Below are positions 9,205 to 18,952 of a stretch of 64,000 nucleotides of DNA, piece by piece. Each line of letters starts with the position of its first letter. The stretch's first letter is position 1. The notes under the pieces were generated by a model. That model worked only from the letters and a program-made list of their open reading frames with translations. It was not told the DNA's origin and made no database searches. The DNA comes from Microglena sp. YARC (lineage: Eukaryota; Chlorophyta; Chlorophyceae; Chlamydomonadales; Chlamydomonadaceae): positions 50,141,781 to 50,205,780 of the forward strand of contig CM039464.1 in NCBI GenBank assembly GCA_022414725.1, in the 5' to 3' direction. The position numbers and the translations under genes are program-made.

Positions 9205-10164
9205 TTTGTCTGCAGATGTGGCAGCACACTTGGAAGGGATGTCCCAACATTAGGGAACGGCAATATGATATGCGCTCCCTACTGAACATGCCAGTTGACC
9301 CACAGTCCCCCATGAAACTCCTTTCACCCTGGTTCTGATGACCGGTGAAGACTCAGCTACTGTGGTTGGATCCAACTAGTGAAAGTAATGATAACACCTG
9401 GTGGGGCGTGGTATTAAGGGAAAACGTTGTATGCAGGCAGAGAACGGTCTACCACCTCGACTGGACAAGCTACCATCGCGGTTGACAACGACTTGCAACG
9501 CTCAGGGTGACCGTAGGGGAAATCGAACCCCTGACCCCGCTTCGTGTAAGCGATTTATTGTACCACTAGACCAATTGTATCACTCAAACGGGATATCCAA
9601 CTATACAATTGAGTGAATACAATTAGCCCTAGGCCTCTCCGCTGCCTGTTACAAAACTCCTTGGCTACTCCACTCCCTGTCTTGTTTAGGGTTTAGGGTT
9701 TAAGTACTCGACTCCTTGTCTTGTTCTGCGTCTACAGATGTGGCAGCACACATGCAAGGGATGTCTCAACATGCCAGTTGAACCACTGGTGATGGTGATG
9801 ACATTATTCCTGGTGCCCCGCTGGACTCCAAATGTGCACACAGCCTGACGCCCCCCATCACACTCCATTCACCCTGCTTTGCTTTCAAACTCCTTTTTAC
9901 TCAACTTCCTGTCTTCTTTCAACTTCTCATGTGTTACTCAACTTAATGTGGCAACACGTGTGGTGACACACTTTCACAGGACGCCCAAAGATGCCAGTTC
10001 ACCCCCATCTCACTCCCCATTCCTGCCACTCAATGCACTGTCTTCCTCTGATACTACAGGTGTGGGGACAGACACACGCAAAGGACGCCCCAAAGATGTC
10101 AGTTCACCCCCATCTCACTCCCCATCCCTGCCACTCAATTTCCTGTCTTGCTCTGGTACTACAG
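9205..10164 (+). repeat. Copies of the 5' edge of JmjC exon C
   Basis: The acceptor plus the first bases of exon C (ACAG|GTGTGGCGACACACACGC, then AAAGGACGCCCCAAGATG) recur at about 9217 and 9737 (diverged, CAG|ATGTGGCAGCACAC), 9958 (rearranged) and 10064 (close to perfect). The last two are direct ~100-base tandem units leading into the true exon at 10165. SINE-1 (-) is inserted between the first two. Confidence 0.8.
9409..9595 (-). mobile_element. SINE-1, minus-strand copy
   Basis: The reverse complement of the copy at 8881, with the same tRNA-like head and the same body (GGTAGCTTGTCCAGTCGAGG). The anticodon region differs between copies (CTTACAC here, CTGAAAC in the other). A third, partial head lies near 20675-20720 (-). 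Confidence 0.65.
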
Positions 10165-10497
10165 GTGTGGCGACACACACGCAAAGGACGCCCCAAGATG
10201 TCACTTCGCTGGCTCCACTCCCTGCGCTTCAATCGACCCGACCTGGCGGCAATCGCAGACGACATCAACGCCCGTGAGGATGTTGATGCATGCAGTGAAT
10301 CCAGCAGTAGCAGCAGCAGTAGTAGCAGTAGTGGTGACAGCAGCAGCTCGTCGTCTAGTGATGAGGATGAGGGTGAGGCGGCAGGGAGGAAGGAGAAGAA
10401 GGCCAAGCGGGAGGGGGAGGGAGATGAGGGCAAGAGGGATGGGGAGGGAGTTTGCAGGGAAGAGGGGCGGGGGGGAGAGGGAGAAAGGGGGAGGTAG
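10165..10497 (+). CDS. JMJD6-like JmjC protein, last exon C
   Basis: Starts after GGTACTACAG| and continues exon B in frame: VWRHTRKGRPKMSLRWLHSL, then RFNRPDLAAIADDI. This matches the region after the JmjC core in JMJD6 (a VWHK..RGRPKLS..WYR pattern). It is followed by a run of about 20 serines, an acidic DEDEGE stretch and a Lys/Glu/Gly-rich tail ending at TAG 10495-10497. Animal JMJD6 also has a C-terminal polyserine region, so the architecture is shared, although low-complexity tails evolve quickly. The three exons give about 186 residues of the C-terminal half. Purine-rich bias beyond codon 75 makes the exact C-terminus less certain. Confidence 0.8.
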   Translation: MWRHTRKGRPKMSLRWLHSLRFNRPDLAAIADDINAREDVDACSESSSSSSSSSSSGDSSSSSSSDEDEGEAAGRKEKKAKREGEGDEGKRDGEGVCREEGRGGEGERGR

Positions 10498-13400
10498 ACA
10501 GGGACAAGGGGCGAGGAAGGAGGAGGGAGGGGGTGTGGAAGCGGGGGGGAGATGAGGGAACGAGATGTGGTCTCCACAGGGAGCCACGTTTTTCAGTTTA
10601 TGTAGGTCTAGTTGTGTAGCAAGAGTTGCGACGCAAGCCTGATATCAGGATTGTGGCGTAGCACGGTCTAGGGCAGAGCGATAAGCGCGGGACCCCAGGG
10701 GGTTAGGGGGGTAGAGGGTCGGACTGGGGTCGCACCGAGTTGCTCAATATGCGACGTGTCAGTGGCGTCACACAAATAAAACTGTGCAGAGATCATGTAG
10801 AAAAGGGTAGAGCCTGACTGGGGGGGGGCTGTCACTCACTTGCCCCTCCTGTTAAGGGGTAAGGCCCGTAAAATGGGAAGGCCCATATAAGAATGCCCCA
10901 TGTGAAATGGGTATGGCCTGTACACAAATAATAATACAAGTTTCGTGGGATACATGTTTGACAGCGCCCATTTTACAATTATCAAATTAAGAAAAATTGT
11001 AATAATTCAACATAATTATTGCATGTGTTAATTATGTTACAGTCCATGGGTAGCCTCCTGTGATCATCTTCATCACATTATGGAAGACTGGATACATGAG
11101 TACATGACGATCAATTCAACAAAAAACATTTTCCCATACAGCGGGCATTCAGTCCCATAATATAAAATGCTTGTGTTTACAAGTTCACTGGATAAAGGCA
11201 TTTTTTTGCTACAGTCCAGCAGGTGATAAAAGCCATAAGAGGCCGGGATGAAAATCCTCGCCCTAGCTCCCAGTCCATTGTAATGTGTTTTGTCCGAACC
11301 AGGGTTATGCGCCGCGTGTTTCGTTTCGTGACGGAAGCAGATTTTGGAACGCCGCAGTGTGCCGCAGATACCGATTTTGAATCCGGTTGCGTCTCATGAT
11401 GCAGTTTTTTTAGTTCCCCGGGACAACCCTGAACCCTGATCTCCTCCCGTATCAACACACTTGTTTATCTCAGTTTTTCTAGACAGTTGCCTGAAGAGAT
11501 TGGGCAGAAATATTTGAAATAGCTAGCTGAACGACTTAGTGCGAAGTGAGTCATGGCGGCCTATAGGGTTGTTCAGGGGAACTTTTATCTGCTTCTCGAG
11601 ACGCAGCCTGTTAAAAAATATATTTCTTGAGATGCAACCGGTTTCAAAATCTTGTTTTTCCTGCAAATACGTAAGGGGCTTGCCGAACATAACAAACTGG
11701 AAAGGCAGTTTAGAAAAGAAAGCACTGGTGAACTGCCCCTCCCCAACAAATCGTAAACGATGGGAGGCCGGAGTTTGTGCTATGCAGATGCTGTGGGTGA
11801 ACATCCACACAATCAAACATGCTTTTGCAGCTCTTGAATACCGGTACCGTACTGAATCAAACACCTACAAGTTATAACAAACGGTCCCAAATCAAATATT
11901 TAAATAATGGGTAAAACACACACAGTACCGGTACAGGGTATGTTTGACAGTTTTTGTTTGTTTTAATTTTGTGTACGGAAACAAAGTGTGCATCATGTAT
12001 TCATGTTGTGCTGGGTTCTTATCAAGTTACTTCCTAGGAGTTGGGGTCTCGGGGTCGAGCCATGGATGTTGAAGCGTACTTCAAAATTTACGTTGTTAGG
12101 AGTACCTGTTTGCTAAATCTACGTTTCACTTTTTCATGAGCTGAAATCTACGTTTCGCGGGCCCAAATCCATGATTTATGAGCCGAAATCTAGCAATCAT
12201 GTCCACCGTAATGGACCCTCCCAAAGCTGCCAGACTGGGACTTTACGTGCTAAACAACCCTGGGTCCAACTCAGGGTACTAGAAAACCCTCAGAGTGTGT
12301 GCCACGCTCAGCCCCCCCCCCCCATGTGCATGTTGACACGCACATTCCTGTCCAAATGTGCGTGTAACTTAGTTTTCAATTTCTAACCTTCGTGACCTTC
12401 GCCTTTCTTGACCCCTCGTAAGTCGCCTGAAATCTCTTATTCGCCCCCAATCCAACCTTCCTACTCGTAGCTTTTTACATATTCATACATCGTGAGTCAA
12501 TTGTTACATTAGGATTCAGGATACCTTTCAGTTCACCTACCACGTTTTCAGCATTTTATATTTAAAAAATGTGGGCTGTTCAAAACTTAAATAGCCGTTC
12601 AAAACTTAAATAGATGATGCTAGGGTCGCCAGCAATAAAATGTTGGAATAAATTGGACTAATGAGAGTGCCTGGAGAGTGGAGATGTCTTTTAACTGTCT
12701 GATCCGCTGAGTGGGCACATATGCTCACAGCATAACAGTTCCAATAAATTAAAAAATCAAACAGTAGCATATTCGGTCAGAAGGAATCGGACAACTGTGT
12801 GCCTCAGAGATTGGTTGAAAAACCATGTTAGCTTTGGTTACAAACCAACACAATTCATCCAAGCATCTGCAAAGATCCGAAGATACTAATTTCTCACACT
12901 AACACGCACGAGGGGGGGGGGGGGGGGGGGGGTCTGGGAATCCTGTGGTGCATGCAACACGCACGGGGGGTCTGGGGTGTAAACACGCATATCCCGGTGA
13001 AAGTGTGTGGTGACACACACACGAGCCCCTCTGGAGTGTGAGTGTCCACACGTGTTGAACTACCCTGGTCCAGTTCATCGAGTTTGCCAGGCTGGCAGTA
13101 ATGGTTGAAGGGTACTTCAGAGTTTGGTCATGGCTTGGTCCATGCTACGTAGACTTGTGCTCATGAGCATAGATTTGGAGGACAGTTTCTTCTCGAAAAG
13201 TAGATGTTGAAGTACCCTGGAACAACTCAGCTTGGCTCGTGACTTATTCAGCTTCTAGCTAGTAGCTACCACTTGACTACGAGAGCCGTCAGTCAGGGTT
13301 AACGTAGAATCCTAAGCGCCTACCTGGCACGCCTACCCTCGCCTACCTGTTGCTCGTGTAGCTGACAACGAGTAGCTTAACCCGAGTAGAGACGGTCGGA

Positions 13401-13534
13401 TAAGACGCGGAAAGGATGACATGGAGAAAATACAACCACGCCCGACCACGCCGGTTACTCCACCCCTCAGCAATCGCTCTTGGAAATTCGCATCATATTC
13501 TGAATAGCGACCGTATTGCTTGCCTGACGATAGC
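10498..13534. other. Intergenic, no gene recognised
   Basis: Holds a poorly conserved family B copy (about 11700-11800, -), dispersed motifs like GAGACGCAGCCGGTTTCAAAAT (11380-11660) that recur at 24600-24690 and 31340-31400, and a G21 run (12912-12932). ORFs of 70-113 codons on both strands show no family features. AT-rich at 10950-11030. Confidence 0.5.
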
Positions 13535-14605
13535 ATGTTCTCCCGTAGCATGCGCGTAGCGGTGGATAGGCCTCTGGTTTCACGACCGGCGCGCATCCCA
13601 TCCCTCCCCTCCAGCAACAATTCAGGCCCCAAGCCAGCCGTATTAGCTTCAAGTGTAGCTACTAGCCGTCAGCTGCTTCTCGCCTCGGACGGGCGGGGCG
13701 CATGGCGGGTTGGTGCATACAGCGACTCCAACCAGGCGGCGCTCCAACCAGGGGACGAGCGTGACATGGACCACCTCCTAGGGCAGCTGAAAGGAATGAA
13801 AAAGGGAAAAGCATCGCAGCGCAAGAAGAAGAAAGTAGCAGACGCTGCAGAGCCCAAGGCCAGTCCTGCTTCCCGCCCACAAAGTGCTAGTACCATGAGT
13901 CCAGCTACCCCCAGTACAGGTGGAATTTCTGTTGACAAGAGTCCAGCTACCCCTAGCACAGAGGGGCCTAAGGGTTTTGGGGCCCACCTGCCTCCAGCTG
14001 TCCCTAGTGCCAGGAGTCCAGCTAACCCTAGCACAGGGGGGCCTAGGGGTTTTGGGGCCCACCTGCCTCCAGTTGTCCCTATTGCCAAGAGTTCATTTAC
14101 CCCTATTGCTAAGAGTCCAGCTGCCTCTAGCAAAGGGGGGCCTAGGGGTTTTGGGGCCCACCTGCCCCCAGCTGTCAAGGGCCTAGGACCCCCCAGCTCA
14201 TACACGTCCAATGTCAGAGATTTCGACAACCCCACAAGCAATGCCAGTGGCCGCCCCCCCGCTGCGGCCCCGAGTGGGGAGGGCTCAGCTCGCAAACCCA
14301 GACCCCCCAAGGCCATTACTGCTGGTAAGGGCTTTGCCCACGAAGACGCCCACATATACCGAGCTCCCACATCATCATCTACATCACGCCCAAGTAGCAC
14401 AAAATTAGTTCCCGCGCCTTCTGCAAAGTCCAATCAGAAGCCCCTTCGCCTGTTCCTCTATTCATGCGACACCATTCAAACTATGAAGGCTCTTGAGGAA
14501 CTAAATCTGTCCAGCCGAGTGGAGATCAGCATGAACATCAAAATGGCTGATGCAGTGCTGTCTGCTAAGCTAGATGGAAAGGGGAAGCATGTCAAGAGCG
14601 GTCAG
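13535..14605 (+). CDS. Ycf45/SPD1-like C-terminal domain protein, exon 1
   Basis: The first ATG of the open frame is at 13535. The N-terminus (MFSRSMRVAVDRPLVSRPAR) is basic and Ser-rich with few acids, as in an organelle transit peptide. A Lys-rich stretch follows, then a low-complexity Pro/Ser/Gly region with three imperfect GPRGFGAHLPPAV units, then a folded part: LRLFLYSCDTIQTMKALEEL with VEISMNIKMADAVLSAKLDG. The latter resembles the domain after the ATPase in Ycf45 and the plant plastid protein SPD1 (pattern R-[IL]-Y...LNL...I..ADAVLAL...HVK). The Ycf45 P-loop ATPase is absent from this ORF. The exon ends at TCAG|GTGGGT, phase 0. Upstream exons cannot be excluded. Confidence 0.6.
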
Positions 14606-15120
14606 GTGGGTTCACTCTTGGTGGTTGGTGGTGGGTGGTCAGGTGGGTTCACTCTTGGTGGTTGGTGGTCAGGTGGATTCACACTTGGTGGTTGGTGGTT
14701 GGTGGTCAGGTGGGTTCACTCTTGGTGGTTGGTGGTTGGTGGTCAGGTGGGTTCACTCTTGGTGGTTGGTGGTGGGTGGTCAGGTGGGTTCTCTCTTGGT
14801 GGTTGGTGGTTGGTGGTCAGGTGGGTTCACTCTTGGTGGTTGGTGGTTGGTGGTCAGGTGGGTTCACTCTTGGTGGTTGGTGGTTGGTGGTCAGATGGGT
14901 TCACTCTTGGTGGTTGGTGGTCAGGTGGGTTCACTCTTGGTGGTCAGGTGGGTTCACTCTTGGTGGTTGGTGGTTGGTGGTCAGGTGGGTTCACTCTTGG
15001 TGGTCAGGTGGGTTCACCCTTGGTGGTTGGTGGTGGGTGGTCAGGTGGGTTCACTCTTGGTGGTCAGGTGGGTTCACCCTTGGTGGTTGGTGGTGGGTGG
15101 TCAGGTGGGTTCACTCTTGT
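14601..15120 (+). repeat. Minisatellite that contains the exon 1 splice donor
   Basis: Sixteen units of GTCAGGTGGGTTCACTCTTGG plus GTGGTTGGTGG extensions, in lengths of 23, 30 and 37 bases (steps of seven). The first unit starts in the last exon bases, so AG|GT of the real donor is unit 1. Fifteen of sixteen units keep CAG|GT; unit 9 has CAG|AT. No stop occurs in any of the three plus-strand frames, which explains the long Gly/Trp/Val-rich ORFs. Confidence 0.9.
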
Positions 15121-15124
15121 GGAT

Positions 15125-15300
15125 TTGTGTTTCTTTGCTCGAGACCAGTAATGTATAATTAAGAGGGGGTGATCATGACCAGCCCTTGACAAACTCGAGA
15201 AGCGAGCATTGTTGTTTCATTGGTGGTTGGCCCCAGTGCAAGCAAACGGTCTGGCCCCCTCAACCTCACGCCTTGGATAAGGCGTACCATTTATTTGTGT
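15125..15300 (-). mobile_element. Family D repeat inside the intron
   Basis: The reverse complement matches 24175-24345 over its length, including ACGAGGCGTGAGG..GAGGGGGCC and the far end TAATTATACATTACTGGTCTCGAG. Other partial copies: 8700-8770 (+), 20255-20345 (-), 21860-21950 (-), 35735-35810 (+). Confidence 0.65.
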
Positions 15301-16456
15301 ATGTATTCACACTTATTTACATTTATTGAATTGAGCAATAATATCATATGCCGTAGGTCTACATGATATATTTAGGAAAAGTATTGAGCATGAAATATCA
15401 TTTAAATATATATATATATCTCCATAGGTGCCTAAGTCAGACCCTGAGTGATACGGATGGATTGAGCCTATTCCCTCAAGTCCCAAAACAAAGATTTTTT
15501 GCTAATAAGTTGCCCAACCACATCAGTTCAACATACAAATACTCCGATTTAAGATTTCTCAAATGGTGGGGACCAGGTCAAGTGAAACATGCTAATTTGT
15601 TACTATGGGGTTCCCTAAGTCGATACGGGTTTTACATAGGAAGTGATACGGAGCCTATCGCGACCGAAACAAGCCATTTAAAAAGAACACTGGGTTCAAA
15701 TGTTGTTTAACGTCTTTCCCTACCAGTAGTTATTATGGAAGGTCTTGGAAGGTAGTACACAGGCAGTACAGTTGAGTACGGACCCCCAAAACACTGATTA
15801 TTTACATTTCGTGGGTGTCCTAAGTCTAGGTCAGACTTGTACAGCCTCAATTGAAACATTTTGGACCTCGGTTTTGCTCTATCTCAAGATATAGCGTGCA
15901 GAACAACGTTTTCTTTTTTTTCGAAAATTCAAAATTCAATTTTTTTTTTTAAATAAATTCAAAAAACAAACTTTTTCTTACTTGGTCTTCAAACATCCAC
16001 ATCTGAACTCAGTTTTTGATTTAGGGTAGATCATTGAAAACACACCCCAATCCTGAGCCATGGTGTGGTAGGCCACAGGGAGGTGAAATCTTGAGATGTA
16101 CAGCTATTTCAGTAGATTCCGAGGCCAAGGCTGAAGCGCAGCCTCCCACCTTGTAATAGGGGTTCGATCAGCCTTTCGTCCCGAGGTACCTTTCTTCGGA
16201 ATAGCTCGCGCGGCCTCGTATCTGACGCAATCTGGATTTGTATCACTAATTATCGCACATCTGATGTACTGTCACCTGCCTGCTGAACAAGGCTGCTCGC
16301 GACCAGATGCGAACGCGCACGAAAAGTAGCTGCGCGCATAGCTGCCACCGTTGCGAACAATATGAGCCTGACAGAATTCGATTCCGAGCAGTTTGGGCCA
16401 TGTACGGCTCTGTATCACATTCTTGTATCGACTTAGGGCGTTTTCCGACTTAGGCA

Positions 16457-16538
<82 letters not shown>

Positions 16539-16935
16539 GGGATAGGCATTGAACATGAAATTTCATAGATATTATATGGGGGGTGTTCCAAAAGTATGTG
16601 GGGAGGCGCACGCTGATAATCGTCTCCGAATTGGTCGTAAGCCCCGAAACCGTCGGAAAAAAGTGAAAAAAGTGGCTGAGGGCTGAGATCTTGGGGGGTC
16701 CCCAGGGGGGGGGGGGGGGGGTCGAGGCCGATCTTCAAATTTCCTCACAACTTCTTCGTCTGTGGCCAGAATCGAACGTGCAGCACACCATCGAAAACGC
16801 CTCGAAGAAAGCTTTACGAATATGCAGTCGTTGCTCGATTAGACCCAGGGTGTAATTAAGTGGATGTACTGGAAGGTACATCCAGTCTGGACGCCAACCA
16901 GAACTTCACAACTAAGCCGACCAGTTCCCGACTTA
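15301..16935. other. Intron interior
   Basis: AT-rich with two (TA)n tracts (16459-16535), decayed family E ends (AGGGATAGGCATTGAACATG near 16540), and a G17 run (16705-16721). Nothing coding could be supported. Confidence 0.5.
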
Positions 16936-16939
16936 GCAG

Positions 16940-17415
16940 TTGGAAGCTCAAGCAGCAGGAATCCGTGCTTGCTTACAGCATCGGATGAAAAGAAAGGTCA
17001 AGGTCCAGGCCCGGGCTGAGGCCGAGGCTAGAGCAGCCCAGGCCAAATCGCCCACAACTCGAGCCGAGGCGCCTTCCGCACCCGGGCCCTTGACGACAAC
17101 TTGCAACATCTGCAATGCCGTGGTCCAGTGCCCTCCCAGCAACAAGGCAAGCCTAAAGTCGCACCAGGCCAGCAACAGTGCACGTCAATCAAGGCTTCCA
17201 AGTCTGTTATTTTCCCCCTCTCCAAGTTCTTCAAGCCACTGTCTGGAGTTCCACTCGGCATGAAGCTCAAGCCCAAGCAAGTGGATGCTATGTACAAAGA
17301 CCTGCTCTTGACGCTCAAACAACAGGTAGCCCGAGCCAGCCTCGTTGTTTTGGAGCTAAGTGCTGAAGTAAAGAGCTTTGGATGGTCTACAAGACATGCA
17401 GCAAACTTAGCATAG
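16940..17415 (+). CDS. Unrecognised possible coding fragment in the intron
   Basis: Two overlapping frames have protein-like composition. The first (16940-17263) is Arg/Ala-rich and holds TCNICNAVVQC. The second (17101-17415) ends with KLKPKQVDAMYKDLLLTLKQ and an AEVKSFGWSTRHA stretch before TAG. A frameshift between them is possible, so it may be a pseudogene piece. No family was recognised. It sits in the same orientation as the surrounding gene but joins neither exon in frame by an obvious splice. Confidence 0.25.
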
Positions 17416-18114
17416 CCTAGCCACAAGCGCCAAGGATCAAGCTAGACAAATAGTTTACTTTATGCGGGTGTCGGGTGGATGGAGGGGTGTTTCACTGCCT
17501 GAGGCCCCTTTGGCCCCACACCGGTGTATCTAAGGAGACTCCTGTATGTAGCTCATGATATTTATGAACTACTACACTTCGAACACTGCTTCGAACTAAA
17601 TGTAACTGCAGATGAAACTCACTAGTAGCAGCCTACCTCTTATTACTGGAAATATTTTCGTGGATGGTGTGTGCGGGTGTGTGTGTGTGTGCAGGGATAG
17701 CTTATACGCAAGCCAAACCACGTTTTTAAGATGACTACCTGATAGAGCTAGAGGTAAGGGTCAGTATACACCTAGCTTTCATGACCTAATTATGATTGGT
17801 GAGGAAGATATTGACCTTTTAAGCCAATAGGGGGGGGGGGGGGGGGGGGGGTAAGGGCAAAAAAAAACTTTATAGCATGGGTGTCTAATATAACTTCTTG
17901 AACACCCCCTTATATTGTGTATAGGATATTTTCACATAACACAATTACATCTCCCCCACCCCCCCGCGCCGCGCCGCCGCCGCGCTCACAAACACACACT
18001 TACATCTACTCCCACCCCACCCCACCCCGCTAATAAACACACACACTTACATCTACCCCCACCCCTCACAAACACGCACTTACATCTACCCCCACCCGCT
18101 CACCTCCCATCCAG
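17416..18114. other. Intron end: G-run and CA/CCC microsatellite
   Basis: Contains a G22 run (17830-17851) and three imperfect units of ACACACTTACATCTACCCCC that form the pyrimidine tract before the acceptor at 18113-18114. Confidence 0.7.
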
Positions 18115-18483
18115 GGTGAAAAGACGGCAATCAATGCCGATATCCCCTTCTTCTGCGTGGGCCGCAAGATGACCAAGAACAACCTCCTGCTGGCCCTAGC
18201 GCCCTTGCTAGTCGGAGCGGGCATTCAAGTGGATGTAGGCAAAAAGAAGAACCTACCAAAGGACCGCCCCTCTGCTGCGCTGCTGAGTGAGATGCGAAAA
18301 TCCTCAGAGGAGGCAATGGCGCGGGTGTTGTCAGAAAGGGGTCAAGCTGCAGTCATAGAGGCAGCAGCTGTGGCTGACCTGCCAACTGGATATCAGAAGG
18401 TTCTAGAAGAAGCAGAGGCAGTCGTAGGAGCAGCAGAGGCAATGACGGAAGATGCTGAGGCGGTGACAGCAGCAGCAGCATAG
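18115..18483 (+). CDS. Ycf45/SPD1-like protein, last exon
   Basis: Starts after CCCATCCAG| in phase 0 and completes the domain begun at 14605: GEKTAINADIPFFCVGRKMT, then KNNLLLALAPLLVGAG. In Ycf45 the matching segment reads as an [IV]P[IF] strand, a short turn and a helix of the N..QI.RALR..L type. The exon then has a basic linker and an Ala/Glu-rich helix (EAEAVVGAAEAMTEDAEAV) and stops at TAG 18481-18483. Spliced length is about 479 residues. The 3.5-kb intron is repeat-filled. Fragments of this exon are scattered downstream. Confidence 0.6.
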   Translation, partial: GEKTAINADIPFFCVGRKMTKNNLLLALAPLLVGAGIQVDVGKKKNLPKDRPSAALLSEMRKSSEEAMARVLSERGQAAVIEAAAVADLPTGYQKVLEEAEAVVGAAEAMTEDAEAVTAAAA

Positions 18484-18524
18484 TTTTCCTTGTTGTAGTG
18501 TTTATGCTACCCATGTTTTACTCT

Positions 18525-18952
18525 GCCAGCAGACGGTGAGCAGCCTGAAGGCTGATAGATCACGTAATCAAAACAAGCTGAAACGGATGCTGTAACCACC
18601 CTGCCTCTGTCACTGCCTCTGCTTCTTCTATTATTGTCTCTGCTGCTCAGTGTTTTTCTTTTCTGCTAAAAGCAGCAGCTACTGGGCTAAGTCCCAAGAG
18701 TTCGACAGTTCTGGACAGAGGATTCTGTCAGCTTCCAGACACACTCGGTTGCACTAGCTTTGGCCTAATAGCCAGTAAGGGGAGCTGCCTAGAAGCTGCT
18801 GCTTTTAGCCGAAAAGAAAAACACTGAGCAGCAGAGACGATCGCAGAAGAAGCAGAGGTGGTGACAGAGGCAGGGCGGCCACCGCATAGGTTTCAGCTTG
18901 TTTTGATTACATGGTCTATCAGCCTTAAGGCTACTCACCGTCTGCTGACATG
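18525..18952. mobile_element. Long fold-back (family A) element
   Basis: Left arm 18525-18700 and right arm 18775-18952 are inverted copies. They start at CAGCAGACGGTGAGCAGCCT and close with AGTGTTTTTCTTTTCTGCT, then AAAAGCAGCAGCT. The inner part is the usual family A MITE. The outer arms include a GAAGAAGCAGAGG..GTGACAG segment that resembles the end of the last exon of the neighbouring gene. Elsewhere in the window only the inner MITE is found, with isolated GACGGTGAGCAGCC arms at 4370, 21460, 24690 and 47420. Confidence 0.7.

Larger units (their letters stand above)
7619..10164 (+). other. JmjC intron filled with repeats
   Basis: No coding sequence. Contents in order: short CTTCTGGGAAA tandem repeat (7640-7760), an unbroken G54 run (7770-7823), a second G-rich run (8120-8153), family A and E MITEs, family D and B fragments (8700-8880), an inverted pair of SINE-1 copies, a short TTTAGGG-like stretch (9684-9701) and the copied exon C edges. 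Confidence 0.75.

Noticed and set aside
14606..15151. Extension of the Ycf45-like ORF into a Gly/Trp/Val-rich repeat protein.
   Set aside because: The exon has a good donor at 14605 and the domain continues in frame at 18115; the repeat is open in every frame for compositional reasons.
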